This document shows positions 50,083-59,345 of a stretch of 64,000 bases of DNA, in pieces. Location of the stretch: positions 124,001-188,000 of the forward strand of contig NZ_AUDK01000003.1 of the NCBI RefSeq assembly GCF_000425425.1, read 5' to 3'. Both the position numbers and the translations under genes were made by a program. The notes under the pieces were generated by a model, which saw nothing but the letters and a program-made list of their open reading frames with translations, was not told the origin of the DNA and ran no database searches. How positions within the stretch are numbered: position 1 is the first letter of the stretch; every line of letters begins with the position of its first letter. The stretch comes from Flavobacterium daejeonense DSM 17708 (GTDB lineage Bacteria > Bacteroidota > Bacteroidia > Flavobacteriales > Flavobacteriaceae).

Positions 50083-50946
50083 ATGGATACAAAAGAGCTT
50101 TTAAAAAAAGTACGAAAAATAGAAATCAAAACCCGAAGACTGAGCGATCATATCTTCTCCGGGGAATATCATACTTCTTTCAAAGGGCGTGGAATGACTT
50201 TTAGTGAGGTGCGTCAATACCAATATGGCGATGATATTCGAAACATTGACTGGAATGTTACCGCCCGTTACAACGAAGCTCACGTAAAAGTCTTTGAAGA
50301 AGAACGTGAATTGACCATGATGCTGATGGTGGATATTTCGGGTTCGGAGAGTTTTGGTTCCAAAAATCAATTTAAAAAAGACATCGTAACAGAAATCGCT
50401 GCCACGATGGCTTTTTCGGCTACACAAAACAATGATAAAATTGGTTTGATTTTATTTTCGGACCAAATCGAATTGTATATTCCACCAAAAAAAGGGAGGT
50501 CACATGTATTACGCATCATTCGTGAGTTAATCGAATTTGAACCCAAAAGTCATAAAACCGATATTGCTCAGGCCCTGAAGTTTTTGTCGAGTACACAAAA
50601 AAAGAAAGCGATTGTTTTTATGATTTCCGATTTCATGGCGAGCGATTATGAGCAAACGCTGAAAATTGCTTCTAAAAAACATGATTTGACGGGAATTCGT
50701 GTCTATGATATTCGCGAAGAAAAAATGCCAAATCTGGGAATGGTTTCAATGCTGGATGCTGAAACCGGCGAAATGCAATTGGTAGACACCGGTTCGAAAG
50801 CCGTTCGAATGAGTTATGAAAAATATTATCATAACCAATTGAATTATTTCAAAGAAACTTTCAGTAAATCAGGTTCAGGCGTAGTAAATACAAGAGTTGA
50901 CGAAAGTTACGTAACCAAATTACTGGGCTATTTCAAATCGAGATAA
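50083..50946 (+). CDS. DUF58 protein of the bat operon
   Basis: A 287-residue soluble protein with DUF58 signature GRGMTFSEVRQYQYGDDIRNIDWNVTAR (about residues 32-59) and a VWA-like domain with MLMVDISGSESFGS (metal-binding DxSxS) and MISDFMASDYE. It normally follows moxR and bridges the ATPase to membrane VWA proteins. It begins 82 bases after moxR. The gap contains the inverted words GTTGTCAGTTGACAG and CTGACAAC, which may form a weak hairpin. Confidence 0.92.
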   Translation: MDTKELLKKVRKIEIKTRRLSDHIFSGEYHTSFKGRGMTFSEVRQYQYGDDIRNIDWNVTARYNEAHVKVFEEERELTMMLMVDISGSESFGSKNQFKKDIVTEIAATMAFSATQNNDKIGLILFSDQIELYIPPKKGRSHVLRIIRELIEFEPKSHKTDIAQALKFLSSTQKKKAIVFMISDFMASDYEQTLKIASKKHDLTGIRVYDIREEKMPNLGMVSMLDAETGEMQLVDTGSKAVRMSYEKYYHNQLNYFKETFSKSGSGVVNTRVDESYVTKLLGYFKSR

Positions 50947-50958
50947 AGATTTTAGATT

Positions 50959-51459
50959 GAAGATTAACGATTTATGATTTATGATTGAATTTGATTGAAA
51001 ATCATGTTTAGGATATTTGAACTAAGATTATTAGCAATGAACAAACTGGAACTGGAGAATAGATTGATAGATTTTGCAGCAACTATTATTTCAGTTGCAG
51101 GTAATTTTGAAAAGAATTACGCTGGGAATCATTTAGCAACTCAAATTATTCGTTCAGGAACTGCTCCGGCTTTAAACTATGGGGAAGCTCAAAGTGCTGA
51201 AAGCAGTAAAGATTTTGTGCATAAAATGGGGATTTGTTTAAAAGAGTTGAGAGAAAGTTTTGTTTGTTTAAAAATTATTGAAAAAGCGAATTTAACAACA
51301 GATTTGAATGATTTAGTTAAAGCAAAAATAGAAGCAAACGAGTTGATTTCTATTTTCGTGTCAAGTATCAAAACGGCAAAAGCAAATATGAAATGATTTT
51401 GAATTTGAGAAAACGAGTTGTAATTGTGGAAAATCAGCAATCAAAAATCGTTAATCTTC
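50959..51459. repeat. 20-bp inverted repeats flanking the four-helix-bundle gene
   Basis: GAAGATTAACGATTTATGAT (50959-50978) and ATCAAAAATCGTTAATCTTC (51440-51459) are inverted copies differing at one base. They frame the IVP-like gene that interrupts the bat operon. The same word recurs as a 17-bp hairpin at 54142-54196. Confidence 0.7.
51037..51396 (+). CDS. Four-helix-bundle protein (23S rRNA intervening-sequence type)
   Basis: A 119-residue helical protein of the IVP/S23 family: NRLIDFAATIISVAGNFEKN, NHLATQIIRSGTAPALNYGEAQSAES and KDFVHKMGICLKELRESFVCLKII, in the order expected. The ATG at 51037 (MNKLELENR) is chosen; upstream codons are atypical. Relatives lie in rRNA intervening sequences or stand alone in Bacteroidota genomes and near retroelements, with unknown function. 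It interrupts the order DUF58-DUF4381 of the bat operon and is framed by inverted repeats. Confidence 0.88.
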   Translation: MNKLELENRLIDFAATIISVAGNFEKNYAGNHLATQIIRSGTAPALNYGEAQSAESSKDFVHKMGICLKELRESFVCLKIIEKANLTTDLNDLVKAKIEANELISIFVSSIKTAKANMK

Positions 51460-51493
51460 ATTCGTTAATCATTTTTAAGCGAAAATTAATATA

Positions 51494-53122
51494 ATGAAAA
51501 AACAAATATTCTTCTTATTATTTCTGTTTTCTACGGCCATTTTTGCTCAAAAAAGAGTAGAAACAAGTATCGATACCACTAAAAATAAAATTGGAGCCGA
51601 GTTCAAACTGACTTTAAAAACCTCGGTAGATACCTTGTCTAAGGTTGTTTTTCCAAATTTAAAATCGTTTGGGAAATTAGAAGTAATCCAGTCTTATCCT
51701 ATCGATACGGTAAAAAACAATGATCGATACGAATTAATCAAGAAATACGGACTGACTCAGTTTGATTCCGGACGTTATGTGATTCCGGCTGTGAAAATCG
51801 TAATAAACAACAAACCGTATTTGAGTGATTCGATTGCGGTTGAGGTGGCCAATGTTCCCGTGGATACTTTAAAGCAAAAAATGTATGATATTAAAGATAT
51901 TCAGCCGGCTAATGATTCAATAGGTAATTGGTGGAAATATCTTTTGGGATTTTTGCTTATTCATATAATTGCTGCGGGGGTATATTTCTTCTTAAAGCAT
52001 AAGCAAAAGAAAAAAATAGAAGAAGAAGTTTATAAAACACCAATTGAAAAAGCAACCAGTTTGTTGAATAATCTGGAAAAGAAAGAGCTTTGGCAAAAAG
52101 GAGCAATAAAGGAATATTATAGCGAACTGACCGATATTGCCCGAAATTATATCGAAGAAGCCATTGAAATTCCGGCAATGGAAAGTACCACATCTGAATT
52201 GATTGCAGGATTAAGAGCGGCTTCGGTCAAAAAGAAAATGACACTTTCTCCTGAAACTATTGAAAATCTGGAAAGGGTTTTAAAACAGGCCGATTTAGTA
52301 AAATTTGCCAAATCAAAACCTTTGGAATATGAAATTACCGAGGATAAAAATAAAATCCAAAAAGCGATTTTAACACTGGATAGTTCGATTCCGGTTGAAA
52401 TTCCGGAGGAAGAAGATGTTTTACTGAATGAAGTTCAAAGGCAAAAACAAATTGCACTGCAGTTAAAGAAAAAAAGGAACAATCGCATTGTTATCAGTGT
52501 AGCTTCTGTTCTTTTTTTATTGTTAGCCACTACTTTTTATTTGATGGCAACCAGAGGATTTGATTATGTAAAAGACAATCTTATCGGTCATCCGTCAAAA
52601 GAATTATTAGAAGGCGAGTGGGTAAAAAGTGAATATGGAAATCCGGCCGTTCGGATAGAAACGCCTAAAGTATTAGTGCGTACCGATTTGACAAAATCCT
52701 TGCCTAAAGAGGGAATGGCATTAATTAAAGAAATGCAATCTTTTGTTTATGGAAGTTTGATTGATGATTTTTATTTGATGGTTTCAACTTTCAAGTACAA
52801 ACAAGAAGGACAAATAGATTTGAAAAAATCGATGGATGGTTCATTACAGGCTATGGAGTCCCAAGGTGCGCAAAATATGATTGTGAAACAGGAAGACTAT
52901 GAGACCAAGGAGGGAATTACGGGCTTAAAAGCTTATGGAACTTTCTCCAGAGTAAGTCCGATAACTAATGATCAGCAAAGAATGTATTATGAAATTTTGA
53001 TGTTTAGCCAGGAAGGTGGTTTACAACAGATATTGATTTTACATCAGGAAGGAGACAAGTATGCAAATGAAATTTCGGAAAGAGTGTTAAGTTCCGTTGA
53101 ATTAAAAAATGAAGGCAGATAA
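51494..53122 (+). CDS. Bat-operon membrane protein with BatD-like N-terminus (DUF4381-like)
   Basis: A 542-residue protein: a signal peptide (ending FSTAIFAQ), a beta-rich periplasmic domain (about 20-130), one helix (about 148-166) and a cytoplasmic helical domain (ELWQKGAIKEYYSELTDIARNYIEEA, DUF4381-like). A second helix follows (about 336-355, IVISVASVLFLLLATTFYLM) with a C-terminal periplasmic domain. The order DUF58-DUF4381-BatA is standard. The extra C-terminal membrane helix and domain (about 190 residues) is an unusual extension. Its stop overlaps the batA start by one base. Confidence 0.8.
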   Translation: MKKQIFFLLFLFSTAIFAQKRVETSIDTTKNKIGAEFKLTLKTSVDTLSKVVFPNLKSFGKLEVIQSYPIDTVKNNDRYELIKKYGLTQFDSGRYVIPAVKIVINNKPYLSDSIAVEVANVPVDTLKQKMYDIKDIQPANDSIGNWWKYLLGFLLIHIIAAGVYFFLKHKQKKKIEEEVYKTPIEKATSLLNNLEKKELWQKGAIKEYYSELTDIARNYIEEAIEIPAMESTTSELIAGLRAASVKKKMTLSPETIENLERVLKQADLVKFAKSKPLEYEITEDKNKIQKAILTLDSSIPVEIPEEEDVLLNEVQRQKQIALQLKKKRNNRIVISVASVLFLLLATTFYLMATRGFDYVKDNLIGHPSKELLEGEWVKSEYGNPAVRIETPKVLVRTDLTKSLPKEGMALIKEMQSFVYGSLIDDFYLMVSTFKYKQEGQIDLKKSMDGSLQAMESQGAQNMIVKQEDYETKEGITGLKAYGTFSRVSPITNDQQRMYYEILMFSQEGGLQQILILHQEGDKYANEISERVLSSVELKNEGR

Positions 53123-54123
53123 TGGCAAAAATAACTTTTTTAAATCCGGAGTTTTTTTGGTTGTTTCTTTTAATTCCATTGGCTATTATTTGGCTGGTTT
53201 TAAAAAGAAATCAGCAATCGGCAACTTTAAAAGTAAGTTCGATAAAAGGTTTTAAAACCAAACAATCCACTTTAGCAAAGCTAAAACCTTATTTAAATGT
53301 ATTGCGTCTTTTGGCTTTAAGTTCTTTAATTGTGGCACTGGCGAGACCCAGAACAGTAGATATTAGTAATAGAACTAAAACAACTAAAGGAATTGATATT
53401 GTAATGGCAGTGGACGTTTCGGGAAGTATGCTGGCCAAAGATTTAAAGCCTAACCGTATGGAAGCTTTAAAAAGAGTAGCTACTGATTTCGTTGAACAAC
53501 GACCTAATGACCGAATTGGATTAGTGGTTTATGCTTCTGAAGCTTATACTAAAACGCCCGTAACCAGTGATAAAGCCATTGTAGAGCAGGCAATTGAAAG
53601 TATTAAATATGATAATGTTTTACAGGACGGAACCGGAATCGGAATGGGATTGGCAACAGCCGTAAACCGATTAAAAGACAGTCAGGCTAAGAGTAAAGTG
53701 ATTATTTTATTGACGGACGGAGTAAATAACGCCGGATTTATCGAGCCGGAAACAGCCGCTGATATCGCCAAACAATACGGTATAAAAGTATATACCATCG
53801 GAATTGGGACTAACGGAATGGCGGAGTTTCCTTATGCAGTAGCCCCAAACGGACAATTTTTGTTCCAAATGATGAAGGTGGAAATCGATGAAAGACTGAT
53901 GAAAAGTATCGCTGCCAAAACGGACGGAACTTATTTCAGAGCAACGAGTAACAGCAAATTAGCAGAGATTTATAACGAAATCAACAAACTGGAAACAACC
54001 GAAATACAGGAATTAAAATTCTATGATTATGATGAAAAATACCGCCCTTTTGTGTGGTTAGCCGGTATTTTAGTTTTAATCGAAATTGGATTGCGAAATA
54101 CAGTTTACAGAAGCTTTATATAA
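53122..54123 (+). CDS. batA: BatA, VWA-domain membrane protein
   Basis: A 333-residue protein with two N-terminal helices (about 8-25 and 55-76), a VWA domain with the metal-ion site VMAVDVSGSMLAKD (about 95-108), T in PVTSDKAIVE and D in LLTDGVNNAG, and a C-terminal helix (about 312-330). This is the BatA layout of Bacteroides aerotolerance operons: a membrane VWA protein whose partner is BatB. Start overlaps the preceding stop. All MIDAS residues are present. Confidence 0.95.
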   Translation: MAKITFLNPEFFWLFLLIPLAIIWLVLKRNQQSATLKVSSIKGFKTKQSTLAKLKPYLNVLRLLALSSLIVALARPRTVDISNRTKTTKGIDIVMAVDVSGSMLAKDLKPNRMEALKRVATDFVEQRPNDRIGLVVYASEAYTKTPVTSDKAIVEQAIESIKYDNVLQDGTGIGMGLATAVNRLKDSQAKSKVIILLTDGVNNAGFIEPETAADIAKQYGIKVYTIGIGTNGMAEFPYAVAPNGQFLFQMMKVEIDERLMKSIAAKTDGTYFRATSNSKLAEIYNEINKLETTEIQELKFYDYDEKYRPFVWLAGILVLIEIGLRNTVYRSFI

Positions 54124-54141
54124 AAAGATTTATTGAATGAA

Positions 54142-54196
54142 GATTAACGATTTTTGATCTTTGATTTGGTACTTCAACAATCAAAAATCGTTAATC
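54142..54196. repeat. 17-bp hairpin between batA and batB
   Basis: GATTAACGATTTTTGAT (54142-54158) and ATCAAAAATCGTTAATC (54180-54196) are perfect inverted copies with a 21-base loop. The word is the same as in the repeats around the 51037 gene. There is no T-run, so read-through is expected. Confidence 0.75.
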
Positions 54197-54213
54197 AACA
54201 ATCAAAAATTATT

Positions 54214-55248
54214 ATGGAATTAGACGAAAAAAAATATTTGTACTTACTGATTGTATTGCCTCTTGTGGTTTTACTTTTTCTGATGAATATGTATTGGAAG
54301 AAGAAAAAACAAAAGGAATTTGGCGATTTGGAAATCATCAATAAACTCAGTCCCGAACGTTCGGTTTTTAAACCAGTTTTAAAACTTATCGTTCTTTTGT
54401 TAGCTTTATTAGCTTTGATTATCGGATTAGTCAATCCAAAAATCGGGACCAAATTAGAAACGGTAAAACGCGAAGGAATCGACATTGTTTTTGCAATGGA
54501 CGTTTCTAAAAGTATGCTGGCAGAAGACGTTGCTCCAAATCGTTTGGAGAAAAGCAAGCAAATTGTTTCGCAAATTATCAATCAGTTAGGAAGCGACCGC
54601 ATTGGAATTGTGGCTTATGCGGGAAGCGCTTTCCCGGTTTTGCCTATCACGACCGATTACAGCGTGGCTAAGATGTTTTTGCAAAGCATGAATACTGATA
54701 TTGTTTCTTCACAGGGAACTTCTTTGGATGAAGCCATCAGATTGTCAGGAACTTATTTTGATGATAAAAGTAAAACTTCCAAATTGGTGATTATGCTTTC
54801 GGACGGAGAAGACCATTCGGAAGGTGCCGAAGCCGCTGCCGAAGAAGCCAATAAAATGGGAATGCGCATTATTACGGTAGGAATCGGGACTGAAAAAGGA
54901 GGAACGATTCCGTTAAAAGTAAACGGAGTGGTTCAAAGTTACAAGAGAGATAAAAATGATGAGGTAGTAGTAACTAAGTTAAATCAGTCTGGGCTTGAAG
55001 AAATTGCCAAAGCAACAAAAGGCGGTTATGTAAATGGAAATAATACCAAAGAAGTATTGGATTACATCAAAAAAACCTTGGATAATATTCAAAAAACCGA
55101 ATTTGAATCGACACAAATGGCCGATTTTGAATCTCAATTTCAGTGGTTTTTAGGATTTGCTTTTCTGTTGTTGTTTGTGGATATTTTCCTTTTGGAGAAA
55201 AAAACCAATTGGGTGAAGAAGTTAAACTTATTTAACGAAGAAAAATAA
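54214..55248 (+). CDS. batB: BatB, VWA-domain membrane protein
   Basis: A 344-residue protein similar in plan to BatA: helices at about 8-25 and 52-72, VWA domain with IVFAMDVSKSMLAED (DxSxS), PITTDYS and MLSDGEDHSEG, and a C-terminal helix near 310-330. The ATG at 54214 is chosen (MELDEKKYLYLL) because the longer form would read through the intergenic hairpin. It pairs with BatA in family knowledge. batC follows directly. Confidence 0.95.
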   Translation: MELDEKKYLYLLIVLPLVVLLFLMNMYWKKKKQKEFGDLEIINKLSPERSVFKPVLKLIVLLLALLALIIGLVNPKIGTKLETVKREGIDIVFAMDVSKSMLAEDVAPNRLEKSKQIVSQIINQLGSDRIGIVAYAGSAFPVLPITTDYSVAKMFLQSMNTDIVSSQGTSLDEAIRLSGTYFDDKSKTSKLVIMLSDGEDHSEGAEAAAEEANKMGMRIITVGIGTEKGGTIPLKVNGVVQSYKRDKNDEVVVTKLNQSGLEEIAKATKGGYVNGNNTKEVLDYIKKTLDNIQKTEFESTQMADFESQFQWFLGFAFLLLFVDIFLLEKKTNWVKKLNLFNEEK

Positions 55249-55284
55249 ATGGCATTTCTCGGTTTAGAGAAAGAACATAAAAAA

Positions 55285-56070
55285 ATGAAAATGGAGAATT
55301 GTAGCAAATACGGATTTACTTTTTTTACTTTCCTTTTTATCGGATTGGGAACTGCTATGGCGCAGCAAAAAGATAAGACCCTGCCTAAAGCTAATGAAGA
55401 ATATGATCAAAATAAATATGCAGAGGCAGAAGCGGATTACAGAATATCAAATTCAAAATTTCCTAATCGTTCTGTGGCGCCTTACAATTTAGGAAATGCA
55501 ATTTATAAGCAAAATCAAGCTTCAGAAGCTAAATATGCTTACGCAAAAGCACTAAAAAATGCCCGTTCGCGAGTTCAAAAACACAAGGCTTATCACAATT
55601 TAGGGAATGTGTTTATGAAGGAGAAGAATTATACAGAAGCCGTAGAAGCGTATAAAAATGCTTTGAGAAACGGCCCGGATGATGAAGAAACCAGATATAA
55701 TTTTGCCTTAGCCAAAAAAATGCTGAAAGAAAATCCGCCTAAGGATAATAAGGACAAAAACGATAAGAATAAAGATAAAAACAAGGATAAGGACAAAGAC
55801 AAAAATAATCAGGATAACAAAGATCAGAATAAGGATAACAAGGATAAAAACGATAAAAACAAAGACAAAAACGATCCTAATAAAGATAAAAAAGACGGTA
55901 AAGACAAACAGGATCAAAATCAGCAGCCAAAACCACAACCGGGTGGAATTTCTAAAGACCGCTTAGAGAATTTATTGGATGCGGTAAATAATGAAGAAAA
56001 GAAAATTCAGGATAAAGTAAAAGCCAGAAAAGAAAAAGGAAGACCTGTTCAAACCGATAAAGATTGGTAA
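55285..56070 (+). CDS. batC: BatC, TPR protein with Lys/Asp/Asn-rich tail
   Basis: A 261-residue protein with a signal peptide (FLFIGLGTAMAQ), TPR units (YAEAEADYRISNSKFPNRSVAPYNLGNA and AYHNLGNVFMKEKNYTEAVEAYKNAL), and an extreme K/D/N-rich stretch (about residues 150-215, DNA 55741-55920). The C-terminal segment ISKDRLENLLDAVNNEEKK is typical of BatC. The ATG at 55285 gives the normal signal peptide. The repetitive acidic-basic stretch is likely disordered; its codons are A-rich and could vary in length among strains. Confidence 0.9.
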   Translation: MKMENCSKYGFTFFTFLFIGLGTAMAQQKDKTLPKANEEYDQNKYAEAEADYRISNSKFPNRSVAPYNLGNAIYKQNQASEAKYAYAKALKNARSRVQKHKAYHNLGNVFMKEKNYTEAVEAYKNALRNGPDDEETRYNFALAKKMLKENPPKDNKDKNDKNKDKNKDKDKDKNNQDNKDQNKDNKDKNDKNKDKNDPNKDKKDGKDKQDQNQQPKPQPGGISKDRLENLLDAVNNEEKKIQDKVKARKEKGRPVQTDKDW

Positions 56071-56152
56071 AATTTAGTTTAATCGTTTAATCGCTTTTTG
56101 TATTTACAGAAATGATTAAACAATTAAGCAGTTAAACTATTTAAACAATTCG

Positions 56153-57904
56153 ATGAAAAGATATTTAATTGTACTACTGTTAAGTTTTCAGGGACTTTGG
56201 GCTCAGGTGCATTTTGAGGCTAAGGTAAGCAAGAACACGTTGGGTCTTAACGAAAGACTTCGTATTGATTTTGTGATGAATATTGACGGAGATAATTTTG
56301 ACGAACCTTCTTTTGAGGGTTTTCGGGTTATTGCAGGGCCGAGTCAGCAGGTAAGTCAGTCCTGGATTAATGGAAAAAGTTCGTTTGAAAAAATCTATTC
56401 CTATTATCTGATGCCGGAACGAAAAGGAAGTTTGTTAATTAAACAGGCAACTATTGAGTACAATGGTCAGGTGTATAAAACGTCTCCGGTTAGAGTAACC
56501 GTTACTAATGCTGTCGAACAGCCTAAAGATCCAAATGATATTAGTGTTTCTGTAGATGACAATTTGTATTTGGTTGCCGATATTTCGAAAACCAATCCTT
56601 ATGTAAATGAGCCTATAACGGTAGTTTACAAACTGTATTTTAGTTACAATATCGGAATTAAGAATTTTAGAGAATTGAGTAAACCAAAATACAATGATTT
56701 TTGGAGTCAGAATATTGAAATCAGGCAATTAGTTCCTGAAGAAGGCATGTTCAAGGGCGAAAAGTTTCGTTATGTAGTGTTGAAAAAAACGGTCTTATAT
56801 CCTCAAAAATCCGGAAAATTATCCATAGAACCACTTTCGATGGATATTGATGTTGAGTTACCTACGAATCGTAGAAATATGTTTGGACAAATGTTGTTGA
56901 AGGAAGACAGTAAAAGAGTTTCGGCCGGAGCCAGAACTATTGCTGTAAAAGCTTTGCCTGAAGCCGGAAAACCGGAAGATTTTACAGGTGCAGTAGGTAG
57001 TTTTGATTTTAGAGTAGCTCCAAGTAAAACCGTTCTGAAAAGTGGAGAAAGTCTGGATTTAGTGGTAAGTGTGGCCGGAAAAGGAAATTTAAAATTATTC
57101 AATTTACCTAAACCGGTAGTCCCTAATGCACTCGAAATGTATGATGCGGTGCATAATGAGCAAGTGAATACACCACTTTCCGGAATGTCCGGAAAAATAT
57201 CCGACAGTTATACGATTATTCCGCAATACAAAGGGGAATATCCTATCAAACCAATGCAGTTTTCGTATTTCGATTTAAATTCAGGAAGGTATAAAACTGT
57301 AAGTTCTCAGGAAATTATTGTCAAAGTGCTTGACGGTCCAACGGCTGTGGCAAGTGCTACACCAAATTCCGGAGTGGCTAAAAACAAGGTGGTTGCCAAT
57401 GAGCAATTTCAGTATATCAAATTGAAAACCGATTTGAAACCAATTAAGGCTAAAGATTTTTTTGGATCTAAATTATTCTATAGCTTATTGCTGATTCCTT
57501 TTGGATTGTTACCAATAATTGTATTGGCTAAGAAGAAAAAAGAAGCGATTGACGGCGATGTTGTGGGGAACAGAATCAAGAGAAATAACCGACTGGCGAA
57601 GAAATATTTATCGGAAGCTAAAAAACAAATTAACAACAAAGAACCGTTTTATGTGGCTTTGGAAAAAGCGATGCACAATTTCTTAAAAGCAAAATTACAT
57701 ATCGAAACTTCTGAAATGAGTAAGGAAAATATCAAAGAAATTTTGTTGTCTAAAAAAGCAAATCCGGAATCAGTAAACGAGTTTATTGCTCTGACTGAAA
57801 ACTGTGAAATTGCAAGATACGCACCTTCGTCGAGTGCGACAATTCATAATGATTATGAAAAAGCGGTTATGATAATTTCTGATTTGGAAAAACAACTTTC
57901 TTAA
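56153..57904 (+). CDS. batD: BatD, oxygen-tolerance protein
   Basis: A 583-residue protein: a signal peptide (ending GLWAQ), three beta-sandwich periplasmic domains (VHFEAKVSKNTLGLNERLRI; YLVADISKTNPYVNEPITVVYKLYFS; GAVGSFDFRVAPSKTVLKSGESL), a membrane helix (about 443-460), and a cytoplasmic helical domain ending SDLEKQLS. The first lines and the PYVNEPITV motif are characteristic of BatD. It starts 82 bases after batC. The gap has AATCGTTTAATCG-like words and no terminator. Confidence 0.94.
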   Translation: MKRYLIVLLLSFQGLWAQVHFEAKVSKNTLGLNERLRIDFVMNIDGDNFDEPSFEGFRVIAGPSQQVSQSWINGKSSFEKIYSYYLMPERKGSLLIKQATIEYNGQVYKTSPVRVTVTNAVEQPKDPNDISVSVDDNLYLVADISKTNPYVNEPITVVYKLYFSYNIGIKNFRELSKPKYNDFWSQNIEIRQLVPEEGMFKGEKFRYVVLKKTVLYPQKSGKLSIEPLSMDIDVELPTNRRNMFGQMLLKEDSKRVSAGARTIAVKALPEAGKPEDFTGAVGSFDFRVAPSKTVLKSGESLDLVVSVAGKGNLKLFNLPKPVVPNALEMYDAVHNEQVNTPLSGMSGKISDSYTIIPQYKGEYPIKPMQFSYFDLNSGRYKTVSSQEIIVKVLDGPTAVASATPNSGVAKNKVVANEQFQYIKLKTDLKPIKAKDFFGSKLFYSLLLIPFGLLPIIVLAKKKKEAIDGDVVGNRIKRNNRLAKKYLSEAKKQINNKEPFYVALEKAMHNFLKAKLHIETSEMSKENIKEILLSKKANPESVNEFIALTENCEIARYAPSSSATIHNDYEKAVMIISDLEKQLS

Positions 57905-57932
57905 TTTGTTTAAACACAAAGAACACAAAATA

Positions 57933-58676
57933 ATGAAGAAGATACTTTATATATTATTATTGGTAAGTCAGTTTTTCTTTGCTCAGGAAGCTTTTGACAA
58001 AGGAAATGAGCTGTATAAAAATGGTAAATACGAACAGGCGATTGCTGCTTATAATTCGGTGTTGAGTACTAAGCAGCATTCGGCGGAATTGTATTTTAAT
58101 TTAGGAAATTGCTATTATAAACTTAACAAGGTTGCGCCGGCTATTTATAATTATGAAAAAGCTCTGGTTTTGAATCCGAATGATGGCGATATTCAGAATA
58201 ATTTAAAATTTGCTCAAAAACGCACCGTTGACGAAATCAAAGTGGTTCCAAAAGTAGGTTTTGCCAAGTTATTGCGTGATTTTACAGGAATGTATCATTA
58301 CAACAGTTGGGCGTGGATTGCCGTAGCTTTTTCGGTATTGTTTTTAATCTGTTTTTTGGGCTATTATTTTTCAGCTTTAACATTAAATAAAAGGCTGTTC
58401 TTTTTCGGAATGTTTGTAATGTTAGTAGCTGTAGCGATAAGTGTTTCTTCGGCTGCTTTTGAAAAAAGTTATTTTAAAAAGGAAAGACCGGCGATTGTTT
58501 TTGCCGAAATGACCGAAGTAAAAAGTGAACCGCAAAAAATGGGTGCGGATGTCGTGGTGTTGCACGAAGGAACCAAAGTTTTTGTCAAAGAAACTGTTGA
58601 TAATTGGAAAAAAGTACAATTAACTGACGGAACCGAAGGCTGGATTGACAATGAGGCCATTCGGGAAGTGAAATAA
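57933..58676 (+). CDS. batE: BatE, TPR and SH3-like protein
   Basis: A 247-residue protein with a signal peptide (LYILLLVSQFFFAQ), TPR units (GNELYKNGKYEQAIAAYNSV, AELYFNLGNCYYKLNKVAPA), two helices (about 124-145 and 155-175) and a C-terminal SH3 domain (ADVVVLHEGTKVFVKE, WKKVQLTDGTEGWI). This is exactly the BatE plan. The ATG at 57933 is chosen because it starts the signal peptide. It closes the operon. Confidence 0.92.
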   Translation: MKKILYILLLVSQFFFAQEAFDKGNELYKNGKYEQAIAAYNSVLSTKQHSAELYFNLGNCYYKLNKVAPAIYNYEKALVLNPNDGDIQNNLKFAQKRTVDEIKVVPKVGFAKLLRDFTGMYHYNSWAWIAVAFSVLFLICFLGYYFSALTLNKRLFFFGMFVMLVAVAISVSSAAFEKSYFKKERPAIVFAEMTEVKSEPQKMGADVVVLHEGTKVFVKETVDNWKKVQLTDGTEGWIDNEAIREVK

Positions 58677-58718
58677 ATTGCAGATTTCTGTTAATGGTGA
58701 CTGAACACTGAATACGGA

Positions 58719-59228
58719 TTACTGATCACTTTTTTTCAAATCACCGTACCATTTTGCAATGGAAGGATACATAAAAACGGCTGTTTTTTGAATCGGATAG
58801 TAAAATATGGATTTGTCCAGTGTTTCTTTTTTAGCAAAAAAATGATTGTGATTGATTTTTTCGAAAATAGTAAAAATCATCCCCACGATTAAAACGGTTT
58901 TTAGCACCCGAAATAATCCTCCGCCTAATTTGTTAATCCATCCCAGGAAAGCAAAATCAACCAGTCCGGTTAGGATTTTGGCTAAAAAATGAATGCCAAT
59001 AACAACAGCTAAGAAAGTCAGGATAAAGGCAAAAATCTGAATACTGTTTGGATTCCAGTGAACGTGATTGGCAAGAATATCTTTGGTAACAACCGAGAAT
59101 TTTACGGCAAAATAAACCCCAACCAGCAACGAAAGAAAGGATGCTAATTCGATAAAAAGTCCGTTAGCAATTCCTTTGTATAAAGCAAAGGCGAGTAATG
59201 CGCCTAAAATAATATCTAAAAACCCCAT
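58719..59228 (-). CDS. cvpA: CvpA family membrane protein
   Basis: A 169-residue membrane protein with four helices. Start MGFLDIILGALLAFALYKGIANG is typical for CvpA, as are FAFILTFLAVVIGIHFLAKIL and GWINKLGGGLFRVLKTVLIVG. The family was named for colicin V production in E. coli; its general role is unclear. The start at 59228 is chosen since the longer frame adds a non-conserved segment. It is convergent with batE. Confidence 0.9.
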   Translation of the reverse strand: MGFLDIILGALLAFALYKGIANGLFIELASFLSLLVGVYFAVKFSVVTKDILANHVHWNPNSIQIFAFILTFLAVVIGIHFLAKILTGLVDFAFLGWINKLGGGLFRVLKTVLIVGMIFTIFEKINHNHFFAKKETLDKSIFYYPIQKTAVFMYPSIAKWYGDLKKSDQ

Positions 59229-59345
59229 AAAATAAGAGAATAGTATAAAGAGCAAAGATAAAAGAATTATGTTGGTATCTTTGCCGGAAATAATTTTATG
59301 TTTTATGAACTCATAACTCATAACTCATAACTCATAACCCAAAAG

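Noticed and set aside
55708..55938. Hydrophobic frame on the - strand opposite batC
   Set aside because: It is the complement of the Lys/Asp/Asn-rich coding stretch of batC, which automatically yields Phe/Ile/Val codons. There is no independent support.
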